The notes: generated by a model not told the origin, from the sequence alone. DNA of 64,000 nucleotides from Boswellia sacra (GCA_013180625.2 SNVD02009519.1:930001-994000), one strand, 5' to 3'. Counted from the stretch's first letter, positions 46,040 through 59,998 are shown. Made by a program: numbers and translations.

Positions 46040-46245
46040 TTTTAACGAACGGCTAGGACTGGACTACGTTAGCCCAAAACAAACCTTGGGCCTTACTTCG
46101 CTGAAAACTTAGCTGGCCCATTGTTCCAAGATTGGGCTTCTTAAATTTCTTCTATTAGGTCTAGTTACGAAACTTCGTCCCAATCCCTCCTTCTAACGTT
46201 GGGCTTTATCAGTTACTCCCAGGCCCAGCTTTGACATAACTTCTA
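46040..46245 (-). promoter_or_regulatory. Cluster of GGCCCA/TGGGC elements, probable promoter
   Basis: At least seven GGCCCA, TGGGCT or GCCCAA words occur within 200 bp. Such site II-like elements bind TCP factors and mark promoters of growth and cell-cycle genes. It lies about 500-700 bp upstream of the first recognised exon of the Ser-rich gene and probably serves it. Confidence 0.5.
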
Positions 46246-47613
46246 TCCAATCTTCTCACCAAGGCATCAACTAAAGAAACAGATCATTTCAATCCCCTCT
46301 TGTGGATGTTTGAATTTTTTTTTTTTCCTTTTGAAATGCTTACTTAACTCTTCCACATAGAAGTTGACAAATTTTGTTTCTGAAGAGTTCATATTTGTAA
46401 AAAAAAAAAATAAATAATAATAACTTGTTTTGAGTTTCTGTAAACTGTTTTGTGGGAGAGTCAACTTTCACTCTCACATGTGTCCATAAAATTATGAAAT
46501 TAAAGATTAAATGACCATGATAAAACATAATGGTGTGAATGGTTTAAAACATATTAGAAGTATGACGTTTTATATTGTTTATAGAGTTTTAATGTTATAA
46601 ATGTGACATTCTATGTTATAAATCACTCATGTGTTCTTTTATGTTCGATATTGTATTTACGTGTGGCATTAATATTAATAAATAAATAATGTTTCCAATA
46701 TTTTATATAGTATGACTTTAAATTTAATGGACAGGAAATAATAGAAACACTCATTTCATGTCATGTGGGTCTTTTTGATTTGCTTTAGTTCACTCTTAAA
46801 TGCATTATATATATAAGAAATGAAATGATTTCAATTATTGATTTGACTTTGATATGAGTATGCTCATTAGGTACAAGGCAGAACAAAAGCTGAAAACGAA
46901 CTAATAATAAAAAAAGGCTTGTTTTGGTGGTTGCAACTTTTAGGAGCGAAATTCGTAATAGTGTTTAATTCTAATATATCAAAATCTGAAAGATGTGGTA
47001 AATCAAATCTTGAACCCCACTGTTTGATTCTTAGAAAGGGTGAAGTTGAAGCAACTATAGGGCAGAGTCGCTTTTAAATCTTCTAAAAGCAGATTCACTT
47101 GCACCTCGATCAAAACTTTTGCTTATTTTTTGAAATGATTTTGAAAGATGTAAGTCCAATTATCCTGCTTTTGTAAAAGGCGAAAAAGTTTCATATATGT
47201 GCGGATGATTGTCTGAGATATTGTTTGCTGAGATGTTTTGGGACACATTCAGAGTACACAATCTCTAAAGAATTCTATTGATTTATTTGTGTTTAATCTT
47301 TCCAATTCATTGTTTTGTATTTCTGATTTGCCAATAAAGTAGTCTTTTCGGAAAACCCAATTTAATTTAACTATCTATTGTGTGTATTTTGATACTAAAC
47401 GCTACTAGCATTAAATTGTGTATGCTAAAATGACATCATCGTATAAATAGAATAATCATATATTTACAAAGTTGGTATGCAAAGTTGACGTGAAACTATT
47501 TATTCAATGTCGTACAAGTCATCAGCATTTATTATATTAATAACTTATATTAATCTTTCTATTCACTTAATGTTAAGTCAATTTTATATACAAACTTGAT
47601 AAGTATAATACTA
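46246..47613. other. Intergenic, AT-rich
   Basis: No gene seen up to the Copia element. Confidence 0.5.
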
Positions 47614-47618
47614 TTGTC

Positions 47619-48072
47619 TGTTGTAAAGTGTCTAATGGTTTACCACCACATGAAGTATATGAGGAGTCCATTATTTAATTGATTTGTAATGAATGTTGAA
47701 ATTTGAATAGTTTTCTTCTAGGCAATGTTTAATTGACTATTAAGTGGGTGAGTTATGAGTGAAAAATGGAGTGGTAGTAGGCGGTTACTTATGTGATTAT
47801 AAATAGAACACCTCCACCCTTGTGTAACATTAGTGAAGAAATCAAAAGGGAATAATTTTCTCTCTTGCCCGTTTGCTTCTTGAGTGACTCACTTTTGCTC
47901 ATGTTTTTTTATTCATTAGAGAAATATATTTCATTATTCTTGCTGACCCTTACCTTACTCCATATTACATACTCCTAATTGATACTCATTTCACTTCTTT
48001 TAATTCCTGCAAACCCGCAACACATATATAGCTCTACCACAAATACCGTAACATATATATATATATATAATA
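47619..48072 (+). repeat. 5' LTR of the Copia element
   Basis: It starts TGTTGTAAAGTGTC and ends in a TA repeat next to the primer binding site. The TATAAATA box at 47798-47805 is conserved in both LTRs. Confidence 0.92.
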
Positions 48073-48086
48073 CGTTATCAGCACGA
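48073..48086 (+). other. Candidate primer binding site of the Copia element
   Basis: CGTTATCAGCACGA directly follows the LTR. TTATCAGCACG is recurrent at this place in plant Copia elements. The primer tRNA was not identified. Confidence 0.55.
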
Positions 48087-48531
48087 AATATTTTTCAGAG
48101 GTATATTGTTTATCTTACTATCTTCTTTTTATTGTTATTTAATCAATTTTATTATTAATTTATTTTTGTCAATATTAAATATATGCTAACTACCTTATGA
48201 GTATGCTCTGTGGTTGCCATTATATTGGATCTTTCACATCAGAAAATAAGGCTAGTTTTATGAAATTAAAAATCATCTTATTATCCATATTATGTTCATA
48301 TTCTTGTTGTATTGCTTGCATTATTATTTACATCTCGAATTTATTTATTTAAGCCGCGACTTAAAGTTTTCTGGCCTAAATTAATTTGGCCGTGACTTTA
48401 AGTCTTCTGGCAATTAATTTACATTAATTGTTTCTAAATATTGTGTTATTATTTAAACTGTCAATATTAATTCAGCTTAGAACCTGAAATTTTGATTCTT
48501 AATGATTAAATTTGTTCATTTTTATTAGATA

Positions 48532-49596
48532 ATGGCAAATTTCGAAAGATTGATGTTTGAGCCATTATTGCATAATGGAGACAATTATTCAGATTGGGCT
48601 GATGATGTTGTACTTCACTTGAATTCCATGGGCATCGGACACACCATAACAAATGGAAACACTGCATCCCTGCAGGATCAGTCTAAGGCCATGATATTAT
48701 TGCGTCATCATTTAAATAAAGGCCTGAAATCCGAATATACAACTATAACTAATCCATTAGCTCTTTGGAACAATTTGAAAGAAAGGTTTGATCAGCAAAG
48801 AACAATAATATTGCCAAGGGCCTGATTCCAATGGCAGAATTTGAGACTTCAAGATTTTAAAACGATAAGCGAATATAACTCAGCCATGTTCAGAGTTGTA
48901 TCTCAATTGAGGTACTGTAGACAAACTGTTAATGAAGAGGAGATGTTAGAGAAAACACTATCTACATTTCATCCCTCCAACATGATCCTGATGCAACAAT
49001 ATCGTGAGCACAAATTTAAGAAATACACTGAGTTGATATCATGTCTTTTGGTTGCTGAGCAAAACAATGAAATTCTATTGAAAAATCATTAATTACATCC
49101 CACTGGATCTACAGCATTCCATAAAGTGAATGCTATGTCATTTAATAAACGTGGTGGCAAAAGTGGTCGTGGCTTTGGCAGAAAAATTTTCCAATCGAGA
49201 GGTGGCCATTTCAAGAAATTTAAACCGAACCACCAGAAATGGAACAAAAATGACTCAATATATGACAAAGAAAAAAGTCATCAACCTAAACCACAAAGGA
49301 GCAATGAAAGTGCTTACTATAGATGTGGCGCGAAGGACCATTGGTCACGTACTTGTCGGATACCAAAGCATTTAGTGGATTTATATCAGGCCTCCATAAA
49401 GAATAAAGAAAAAAATGTTGAGACAAACTACATCGATGACCTAGTAGGTCACACTAATTTTGATATCTCGGATTTCTTTCCTAGTTCAGATGAAGCTATT
49501 AGCCAGATAATGACTAATGAAAATGCGGATTTCTTTCCTAGTTCAGATGAAGCTATTGGCCAGATAATGATTAATGAAAATGTCCCAGCCAACTGA
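48532..49596 (+). pseudogene. gag: Copia gag, interrupted
   Basis: One frame from ATG 48532 to TGA at 49594-49596, broken by TGA at 48823-48825 and TAA at 49090-49092. Both are explicable by CGA-to-TGA and CAA-to-TAA. The N-terminus (LMFEPLLHNGDNYSDWADDV) and a LWNNLKERF stretch are typical of plant Copia Gag. The zinc knuckle reads YRCGAKDHWSRTC, with Tyr in place of the first Cys expected two residues earlier, so one ligand is lost. The tail contains two direct copies of a 19-residue block (DFFPSSDEAI...). Confidence 0.88.
49471..49584 (+). repeat. 57-bp tandem duplication within Copia gag
   Basis: Copies 49471-49527 and 49528-49584 each begin GATTTCTTTCCTAGTTCAGA and keep the frame. They differ at only a few bases. 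Confidence 0.92.
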
Positions 49597-49748
49597 AGAA
49601 CTGTTATTTTTCGTCTTTTGTTATATTTCGCAATAATGTCCTATTTTAATATATTTTTGCTTTGATATATCTTTTAATGTATTTCTGTTATAAACACTTT
49701 TGTTTAGCATAAAATCATATCTAATGTAAATTTTTGTAATGAAAGGAA

Positions 49749-52700
49749 ATGGACATCAAGACTTTATCTTTACCTGAAAGTGATGGAAATCTGTGCCTAG
49801 TTGATAGTGCAACCACACATACAATTCTTAAAGATAAAAAATATTTCCTAAATTTAACCTTTCTGGAAGTAAAGGTTAACACTATATCAGGGTCTGTAAA
49901 CTTGATTGAGGGCTCCGGAAGAGCCACAATAATGTTGACAAATGGTACTAAGTTGAATATTAATAATGCCTTATACTCAAGCAAATCCAGAAGAAATTTG
50001 CTCAGTTTCAAAGACATAAGACATAATGGATATCATATTGAAGCATCTTATGAAAATAATATTGAATTCCTCTGTATTACCTCAAATGTCTCAGGACAGA
50101 AGTTAATATTAGAGAAGCTTGAAGCTTTCTCTTCTGGATTATATTATACATATATAAGGTCCATTAAAACATACGCAGTTATGAAACAAAAGATTAATGA
50201 TCCTAAGATTTTATGTTATGGCATGACCGTCTTGGTCACCTAGGATCATCAATGATGCATAGAATTATTGAAAATACAAATAGACACCCACCAAAAAATC
50301 AGAAAATCCTTCTGTCAAATGAAACTACTTGTACCACTTGCTCACAAGGAAAATTGATTGTTAGACCATCTTTCTCTAAGATTGGTCAAGAATCCCTATC
50401 ATTTTTACAAAGAATCCAAGGGGATATATGTGGACCTATTCATCCACCGAGTTGACCTTTTCGTTATTTTATGGTCCTAATTGATGCTTCTGCACGATGG
50501 TCTCATGTATGTTTGTTATCAACTAGAAATATTGCATTTGCAAAACTACTTGCTCAAATTATAAAACTACGGACACATTTTCCATATTATCCTATTAGGT
50601 CCATACGTTTGGATAATGCTGGTGAATTTACATCAAAAGTTTTTTATGATTATTGTATGTCCGTTGGAATTGATATTGAGCATCCTGTCCCATATGTCCA
50701 TACCCAAAATGGTTTGGCAGAATCACTTATAAAGCGACTTAAGATAATTGCATGAACTTTATTGTTGAGAACACAGTTGCCAACCTCTGCCTGGGGCCAT
50801 GCTATTTTACATGTTGCATCATTGATCAGATTAAGGCCCACTGCTTATCATGAATATTCACCAATACAACTTATGCTTGGCCAACAACCTAATATATCCC
50901 ATCTAAGAACTTTCGGTTGTGCCGTACAAGTCCCCATTGCTCCCCCGAAGCGGACAAAAATGGGACCTCAATGTCGATTGGGGATTTATGTAGGTTACAA
51001 TTCTCCATCCATTATCAGATATTTGGAACCCATGACGGGTGATATTTTTACTGCACGATTTTCAGATTGTAATTTTGATGAGACTGTTTTCCCACCTTTA
51101 GGAAAAAAGAAAATGCCTCCCGAAGTTGGGCATGTGCCTTCTGAAAGAAATCCAGAACTTTCTTGGAATATGGAAACATTGTCTCATCTTGATCCTCGCA
51201 CATCTCAATATGAAAATGAAGTGCAAAGGATGATACATCTTCAGACTATCGCTAATCAGATGCCAGATGCATTTACTGATGCAGTCAAGATAACAAAGTC
51301 ACATATACATGCTGCTAATACACCGGCTCGAATTGAGATTTCTGTTGAGCAAACCCCTCAAGCAACAATGAATAATCAAATTATTGCACACCAGAAGCGT
51401 GGCAGACCCCTTGGATCAAAAGATACTATCCCTCGAAAAAGAAAATTGATTAATAACGGTCCTAATATAAACAATGATCGAGCTAAAGAATTCACATTCT
51501 CTAATTTGTCTCCTGAAACGACAAATGTTCCTAAGGAGACACCTGCCGCTGAAGAGGCAGAAGTTGTTAATGAAATGCATGTCCCTAAAGCGACAGCTGA
51601 ATTTAAAAATGAGGAAATTTCTATTAATTATGCTTATACTAGAGAAATGTGAAAACGTGATGAAATTGTCATTGACAATGTATTTTCATTTGCAGTGGCC
51701 ACTAATATTATAAATGATGATTTTGAACCACAAACAATGGATGAATGTAGACAAAGGCATGACTGGCCTAAATGGAAAGAAGCAATTTAAGCAGAATTAT
51801 CTTCTTTGACCAAACGTGAAGTCATTGGACCTGTAGTCCAAATACCTAAAGATGTCAAACCCGTTGGATGTAAATGGATATTTACTAGAAAACGAAATGA
51901 GAATAATGAGATTGCTAGATATAAAGCCCGGTTAGTAGCTCAAGGTTTTTCTCAGAGACCGGGTACTGATTTTGATGAAACTTATGCTCCAGTAATGGAT
52001 GTTATCACTTTTAGATACTTGATCAGTTTGGCAGTCTCGGAAAAACTTCAGATGCGCCTTATGGATGTGGTAACTGCTTACTTGTATGGTCGATTAGATT
52101 CTGATATATATATGAAACTCCCTGAAGGATTTAAATTGTCTGAAGCAATTAAAACACAACCAAGGAGTGTGTATTCACTCAAGTTGCAGAGATCCTTATG
52201 TGGTACAATCACCTTAGTGAATACTTAATTAAAGAAGGATACATTAATAATCCCATATGTCCTTGTGTGTTTATAAAGAAATCAGAATCTGGTTTTGCTA
52301 ATATAGCAGTTCATGTCGATGACATGAATTTAATTGGAACCCCTGAAGAAATCCAAAATGCTACTAAATATTTGAAGAGAGAATTTGAAATGAAAGATTT
52401 GGGAAAAACGAAATATTGTCTCGGCCTGCAGATCGAGCATAACCCTGACGACATACTTGTTTACCAATCAGCATATACAGAAAAACTTTTGAAACGATTC
52501 AACATGGATAAGGCTCATCCATTGAGTACCCCAATGGTTGTTAGATCTCTTGATCCTAAAAAGGATCCATTCCGTCCTAAAGAGGATGATGAACAGTTAC
52601 TTGGTCCTGAAGTACCATATTTGAACGCTATATGTGCATTAATGTATTTGGGGCAATGTACTAGACCTGATATTGCGTTTGCAGTTAATTTGTTAGCAAG

Positions 52701-53322
52701 GTTTAGTTCCGCACCCACTAGACGGCATTGGAACGGGATCAAACATATTTTTCGTTATCTTCAGGGAACTATTGATCTGGGATTATTTTTTTCATATGAG
52801 CCTTCTGAAAATCCTGGCTTGGTTGGATATGCTGATGCCGGTTATTTATCTGATCCCCATAAAGCTCGATCACAAACTTGATATGTTTTCACTTATAATG
52901 GGATCGCAATTTCATGGCGATCTACTAAACAGAGTTTGGTTGCTACTTCTTCTAACCACTCTGAAATAGTTGCATTGCATTAGGCCAACCGAGAGTGTAT
53001 ATGGTTACGTTCTGTTAATCAACACATCCAGAATTCGTGCAAATTATCTCCTACTATAAATCCTCCAACAATCATATATGAAGATAATGCAGCCTGTATT
53101 GCTCAAATCCGAGGAGGACATATCAAAGGAGATAGAACAAAGCACATTTCATCGAAGTTCTTCTACACGCATGAACTTCAAGAAAGTCAAAAGATCGATG
53201 TGAAGCAAATACGTTCGAATGACAATCTTGCAGATCTGTTCACTAAAACTTTATCGACATCAACATTTGAGAAGCTAGTATATAAAATCGGTATGCGGCG
53301 GCCCAACAAGCAATCAATTTGA
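49749..53322 (+). pseudogene. pol: Copia pol: protease, integrase, RT, RNase H, interrupted
   Basis: Protease has LVDSATTHTI near 49800. The pre-integrase zinc region follows a frame change near 50215 (WHDRLGHLG, then CTTCSQGK). Integrase keeps Asp (MVLIDAS), Asp (RLDNAGEF) and Glu (NGLAESLIKR). RT has KARLVAQGFSQ near 51930 and HVDDM near 52315. A frameshift near 52190 removes a few conserved residues between QRSLCG and WYNHLSEYL. RNase H shows GYADAGY and ends with ADLFTKTL near 53250. Stops at 50452-50454, 50753-50755, 51650-51652, 51788-51790, 52879-52881 and 52981-52983 interrupt the frame. The final stop is 53320-53322. Gag and pol are in different frames, separated by about 150 bp of AT-rich DNA. 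Confidence 0.9.
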
Positions 53323-53555
53323 CAAGAGATCTTCTGTCGTGGTCAGAGGGAGCGTTGTGGACACATGTGTACTGTACTCTTTTTCCCTTCGATCGGGTTT
53401 TGTCCCACTAGGTTTTCCTGGCAAGGTTTTAATGAGGCAATAAAACACGTCCAACACCACTTCATACTTTATTGTATAATTGTGTTTCTTTACTTTGGTT
53501 TTTATCCCACTGGGTTTTTCCTCAGTAAAGTCAAATACAATTATTTTAAGTGGTG

Positions 53556-53570
53556 GAATCCAAGGGGGAG
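53556..53570 (+). other. Polypurine tract of the Copia element
   Basis: GGAATCCAAGGGGGAG directly precedes the TG of the 3' LTR. Confidence 0.8.
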
Positions 53571-54001
53571 TGTTGTAAAGTGTCTAATGGATTACCACCA
53601 CATGAAGTATATGAGGAGTCCATTATTTAATTGATTTGTAATGAATGTTGAAATTTGAATAGTTTTCTTCTAGGCATTGTTTAATTGGCTATTAAGTGGG
53701 TGAGTTACGAATGGAAAATAGAGTGGTAGTAGGCGATTACTTATGTGATTATAAATAGAACCCCTCCACCCTTGTGTAACATTAGTGAAGAAATCAAAAG
53801 GGAATAATTTTCTCTCTTGCCCGTTTGCTTCTTGAGTGACTCACTTTTGCTCATGTTTCTTTATTCATTAGAGAAATATATTTCATTGTTCTTGCTGGCC
53901 CTTACCTTACTCCATATTACATACTCCTAATTGATACTCATTTCACTTCTTTTAATTCCTGCAAACCCGCAACACATATATAGCTCTACCAGAAATACCG
54001 T

Positions 54002-54046
<45 letters not shown>

Positions 54047-54048
54047 TA
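53571..54048 (+). repeat. 3' LTR of the Copia element
   Basis: It matches 47619-48072. It is longer because the terminal TA repeat expanded to about 20 units. Confidence 0.93.
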
Positions 54049-54053
54049 TTGTC

Positions 54054-55771
54054 ATATATATATCATGATTTTTTTTTTGTAAATGAAAAAAAAAAAGTTT
54101 CCCAAGTCGTGTTCAATATGTTGTTCGTACGCTTCAAGTTGGAAACTTGACTCTTCTTATCCCACACTCTTGAGTATTTCAAGACTTACTCAACACAGCA
54201 ACAAAAAGCTATGACAAGTCTTCGCCAACAAAACACATTCATGACTTGAAATTTTTGTAAAACAAAATGCTTTCGATTGCTTTTGTTTTCGATGTGCTAG
54301 ACGTTACTGGCTTGGACTTTTTGTGCACAGAATGGGTTCAGTTTCTTGTAATTAATAGCTTAAAATACAAAGGGTCAAGCAGAATGTTGCATTAAATTAA
54401 GATGATAATATTTAACATCTAGATTAGAGGAATCCAATTCTTGAATTTGTCAAAGAAGAGAAGAGAGAGACCCTAACCTGCCTTCTTTGTTTTGGTTGCT
54501 TAAAGTCTCCACATTACAACTATTTTTTCTAAAAAGATTTAGTAAATATTTCCATGTCTCTGCAACATGGTCTACCATCACTGCCTACCACACTCCTTAT
54601 CACATTTTACTTTAATGTATATGTATGATGAGACTAGTATACTTAAATGATTTCATTAATTTTCGACCCAACTAGACATTTAATAAATTATCAATATATA
54701 TGTTTGATGAGACTAGGAGACTCGAATGATTTCAATAATTTTCTACACAACTAGACTTATTAACGAAGTTCGATAACAAATTAAGCGACAAATTTCTAAC
54801 TGATTAGATTGTTAGATACCTTGGGTTCAAGCTGTATATTAATATGATATCAAAGCTAGCATTTGGATTGATTTTAATATATTTGTCTCTTCGTCATCAA
54901 GTGGTTATAAAATTTCACAATATTCTTACATCCGATGTGGGAGGACCTAACGTAAGCAAGAATAAGATTAAGATTAGTTTAAAGCAAATAAATAAATAAA
55001 AAGATTATATGATGAAGTTTTATTCAGGAGTTGATTTGATTTAGTCTTTTAACTAAAAATTTGATGCGACATGTCATTGCTTAGCCCCAATACTTCTTGT
55101 ATTCACACAAGAATGAAGTTGTTATATATATTGGATTCGGAAGGTAATATATTAAATAGTGCAATTTCAAAAACAATAGTCTTCAATCATTGGGGTTGGT
55201 ACATCAATCTTTTTTTTTAAAAAAAAAACTAAAACCTTATATAGATTTCAATTATTTAATTTTACGAATTTAGAAAGCCGAAATTGAAGCTTCTAGTATG
55301 AAAGCACTATAGGTAATGTCTCACTAAAGGATGCCACACTCACAAACAAGTTGAGTCATGACTCTTTGAGTTGGGCAGAAGAAGTGGCATCCAGCCTACT
55401 TTTGATTGACACGTTAATTAAATTGTTCTTACCTTTCACATTTTCTGCAAAAAACTTGAAGTATGCCTTCATACATTTAGGGTTTAAACTTCTTCCTAGT
55501 TGAAATAAATTTAAGAATCATGTCTTTTTTCTTAGTACTCGATCGATTTTAACATTCTTCTACAAAATGAAAATTTTTTCAACATTTTGAAAATTATCAA
55601 ACATTTTATTCTAAATCGTCATAAAACTCTCGTCGTAATATAGTTACGTGTTTTATAAAATAATGGAATTGAAACTTGTATGATTTCGGTGTATCCCAAT
55701 CCTCGTAGCAATCAATTTACATAATTACTTTAACGAGATAACCAAATCAACAATTGTTTGTGTGTAGGATT

Positions 55772-55805
<34 letters not shown>

Positions 55806-58800
55806 TTGTATGCATCGTCCCCATCTATGATAGATGAACTGACGAAGAACTTTAAGACTCTATTTGCTGAGGCAAAAAGCCATTAGGTGGGTGTCTCACA
55901 TTTGCATGACTTTTTTCTAAAAGTGATTTGAAATGGAATAACAAAAAAACAGAAAATAATGAGAGAAACCGTGTGATAAAGAACGCACCAAAATGAGTCC
56001 AACTAAGCAACCAACGCGTGGAACTTATCAACTTAACTCATTTTTTACCTTCTGTATGGGGGCCAGCCAGTTAAAATTCACCAAAAGTGCTTTTTTAATT
56101 TAATGTGGGTTACTTTCAAAGTGATTTTCTTATTTGTGAAAAGACAAATTAATGAGTGCTTAAAGTCAAACTTGATTAAATAAAGAAGGTAGTTTCTCTC
56201 TGTAAAAGTACTTTTGACGATACAAACGCACCGTAAACTTTTTAGTCTTTTTTTTTTTAAATATTGTTCCTATTTAATTATATATATAAAAAGTTGTAAT
56301 TCTTGGAGTGCCATGAGCATTCTTATAAAAACACTTCTATATGAAAATTATCTGAATAATATTAAACACGAATTGGCCGGCCACTTCCCATGGGACAAAC
56401 CCACTAATCAGATATTCAATCTTCTTAATTTTACAGATTAATTAGTGAAGAGATCTACTAGAATGGTTGGCGATCATTAATTATATTATATTGCTAATTA
56501 ATCAATTAAGTCAATGAACATTTTACACATGATGTTGAACTGAAATTTTGGTCTATAATTCATCACAGTTTGTTGAAAACTTGTTGAATTAAGCAAAAAT
56601 TTGGAGTGAAAAATCTAGTCATATCTTTTGTTCTTGTTTGAATAAAAAAGATAGTAATAATTATTGATGTATTTTTTTTTAAATGTGAAAATAATGCGAA
56701 TTAAAATCTTAGTAGAAAAATTTACACGAATTGCACTAAGATTTTAATTCACATTATTACACGAATTACAAACGTGATAGTAGAATAATACTATCAGTTG
56801 CATAAAGTAAATAGATATAAAACAACAACGAGAATATTATAGCTGGCTTTTGTTAAGAATTGACGTGAATATTAAGATATATTATTAAGCAAAACGGTGT
56901 GGACTTGCAAGTTACATTGTTGGCGACAACCGTTAATATTCATTTCTTTCACCATCAAATGGTGTGATTAGTCTCAAGATTAAGACTTCTCTGTCAATTG
57001 ATAATGTAATTTAAAATAATTAACCAAAAAAAAACCCAGTTCAGTTCAACTCTCAATTAGACTATACATTTAAAAAAAAAAAATCTTCAAATATTTTAAT
57101 ATTTAAGTTTATTTTGGTCCACACGCAAAGGACTTAAAATGCATGGCTCACTGTCATGACAAAGAAATATATAGGCTTCGCAAGAGTTGAAGAATTCCTA
57201 CCTTGACATTCGCTTATTAGAACTGAACTGGATTGTAGACCGAGTTGCTCGGTCGTCCTCGGTTAAGGGTTGATTTAAAATTTGTAATTTTAAAGGAAAA
57301 AAATAGGGGGGAGAGAGAGTCTAAATCTAACTACTTCCACTAAAAACCATGTTAAAGACTCAAATTTTTCTAAGTTGATGAAAGAATGGCATTCGGCGTG
57401 GAATTAATTTAGAAATATACAAAAAAAAAAGTCTTTAATTTGCCAATAAAAAGTCACATAATTAATGTGTAGATCACTCATTGTCTTGCTCCCCACGAGG
57501 CTGGCGGTTTCACCCAACCGCTGCCCCACCATGGACCCAGTTGAGTTGCATTGTGTATGTAGCTAGCGTACGTTCTGATCCCTTACATTTTAAGTCAATT
57601 TCAGTTTATTTGTAGCCATTTGCTGAGGCTGCATCTTAGTAGTTGTAAATGTTGGTTGCTAGAATATGCTGTCTCGGTTGTGGCTTCAACTGTTGTTGTT
57701 GTTGCTGACTTATCATATCTATCTTCTGCAAGAATAGCAGATCTGCCCAGGTGGCAGAGTATTGATGACTTTTCCTTGGCCAAGAGATTGAATTTGGGAG
57801 CAATTATGAGAATCTTTTGTCACATTTTAGCATTTGACGAGATGGAAGTTGCTGAGTCGGTATTGTTAATTGCCGACTTTTTATCGAACGGTGGATTAAT
57901 GTTTTGAACTACCACGTAACAGGATGGTATAAATTGGAAGCTTCTGTAAGTAGATATGTGTTAAATCTAGAAATCAAGATGGTGATTAATTGTCAAAGAT
58001 TCAAGAAAGTTAGAATATACAGAAAGCTAATTAACACAACATGCATGGCAAAGGTGTGTTTCACTAGAAAAATATGCTTAACGGTTAACATAACAGCATA
58101 AAAGCTAATTTAGAGAACCAGAACGCCGTGATTGCATCAGCTATGAGGCCAGTACAACCTCCACAAGCAGTCAATTACGTGCTTAAACAGTTCCTTGTGT
58201 TGAGCAAGTCGTGACCAACACCTACTTGGATTCAACGGTTTGACAATTTTAATAAGCTAGTAACAAAAATGAGAAGGAATCGATTAGACAACTATATGAC
58301 TCAACATGTTTGCAGTATCGATATTCTGATCTACTGTAACGATAGATATCTGATATTCAAGTTGTAATGATATGAATTTTGATATTAAAAAGTTATGATT
58401 CAATAATTGCAAGTATAAACATTTGTTGGCATAAAGTGATAAGATAGCGCTGGCGGATTCAATATTTATTATAATCCCAACGGAAGGAATTAATTGATAA
58501 GGGATAACTTTGTGCTTTCTGATGATGACAGAAAGGTATTAATTTTTTAAAAAAATGGGAAGTTAAAGTGATGAAGGGAAGCCAAGTACTGTGATTGCAT
58601 CAGCTTTGAGACAAGGAAGTTCTAGTGGGATATGTATTTGGACATTGTTGCTGTATAGTTATGGACTAATGCCACGACCAAAACCAACAAAAATTGAATA
58701 CGTTAACGATATTGATGGGGAGAACTGCCTGTGCCTATAGCTGCATGTGATTTGTAACAATTCGATTTGCAGAGTCAAGCCCCTTGTAAAACATTATACA

Positions 58801-59998
58801 TTCTGCTGGTATGGAGAGGTGGATGTTGAGCTTGTTTATTTGATAATTATCTTACTTTAATTCGTATCTAGTTTTTGCAAATGTATATGAAACTTTTATA
58901 TTATGCACGAATTCTTCTGACGATATTACAGTTACAAATAGGTTCATGTTCAGTACTATTTGTTGAGTAGAGTGTTTGCTCCTTTTCACAAATAAAGGCA
59001 ATGATAAGAACAAGAAAGCTGAAAGTGAAAAGGGTTAAGAACTCAACACAGACCAGCAAGTGGAGCCGTGTCGATTAGATGCTGCAATTTGGTTATAATT
59101 ATAATTAAGTGATATTTTTTTAACCAGCAAAGTAAAAACTTTTGAGTGCTTGAGGCTGCTGACATGTCCCTTTCTCAACAGTAGTTATAAAAACGTAATT
59201 TTAAGAGGGTCGAGGAGTCTTGTTTAAACATTTAAAGCTGCCAATTGTAATTCGGATTCCCAACTGCACATTTCTCAAAAATTCCCAGTTGGTGGTGTTT
59301 GCCACCATTGCTCTCTCATGTCATCTACAGTCTTGTGAAAGGTGATCATGATCAAGTTGGTCATTATTAAGACAATGAAGTGATATTTATGGCCAATGTA
59401 CAATGTATAGCAACTACATTATAACCACCCCCAAAAGGTCTTTGTTTTTATATAATTTAAATTTCTAGGAATAATAAGCAAAGGTTCAAAGTGTTTAAGC
59501 ACAACAAGGAACTGAAAGCCCTTGAGTATCTCAAGTGTAAAAGATCTATTTAGGAAACTCATTTTAATTAGTACAATACACGAAAATAAAATTTCATTCA
59601 ATTGACTTAGCCCTGTGAAGTCCTGGTGTGTTTCGCATTGCACAGATTTAATTAGAACAAGCCATGTTATCCCTTGACCTGCAAGCACGTCCTGCTTTGA
59701 AGCAACGTTTATCATGCAAGGTAACAAAACCCTGAAGATTCAGATTTTGTTTTATTTTATTTCATAAATTATCCGATGAAGTGGATAGGGTAGTTTATTT
59801 TCTAAATATAGCAAGGAGAATTCGAGTTTGTTGAAGAGGTTTTACACGAATCTCATTACATTACAACCAGCTATTTTAATTATTTTCATATTTCACTTTT
59901 CAAAAAAGATATTTTAATATAAAATACATATAACAGACTAATGACATCATAGAGTGGGTTGGTGACATCTGCACTTGACACATTTCTCAGTCTTGGCC
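54054..59998. other. Long intergenic spacer, AT-rich
   Basis: No gene was recognised over about 5.9 kb. It contains a TA microsatellite (55775-55801), a near-perfect hairpin (56690-56758) and a GC-richer open stretch 57620-57907 with no known domain. Two diverged copies of a short phrase (GTGATTGCATCAGCT, 58128 and 58591) read in frame as VIASA. They may be traces of an old duplicated coding fragment. Confidence 0.5.
56690..56758. repeat. Near-perfect hairpin, 24-nt arms, 21-nt loop
   Basis: 56690-56713 and 56735-56758 are reverse complements with one mismatch. AAAATCTTAGT pairs with ACTAAGATTTT at the base of the loop. Confidence 0.9.

Larger units (their letters stand above)
47619..54048 (+). 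mobile_element. Ty1/Copia LTR retrotransposon, nearly complete but mutated
   Basis: It is flanked by TTGTC (47614-47618 and 54049-54053), a perfect 5-bp target duplication. It has two LTRs, a primer binding site, gag, protease, integrase, RT and RNase H in Copia order, and a polypurine tract. The LTRs differ at about a dozen positions outside the TA tract, near 97% identity by eye, so insertion is much more recent than that of the Gypsy element. Stops and frameshifts in gag and pol make it non-autonomous. Confidence 0.95.

Noticed and set aside
57620..57907. 96-codon open frame, possible gene
   Set aside because: It starts without a convincing ATG context, has no recognised domain, splice sites or promoter, and is rich in simple Val/Leu codons.
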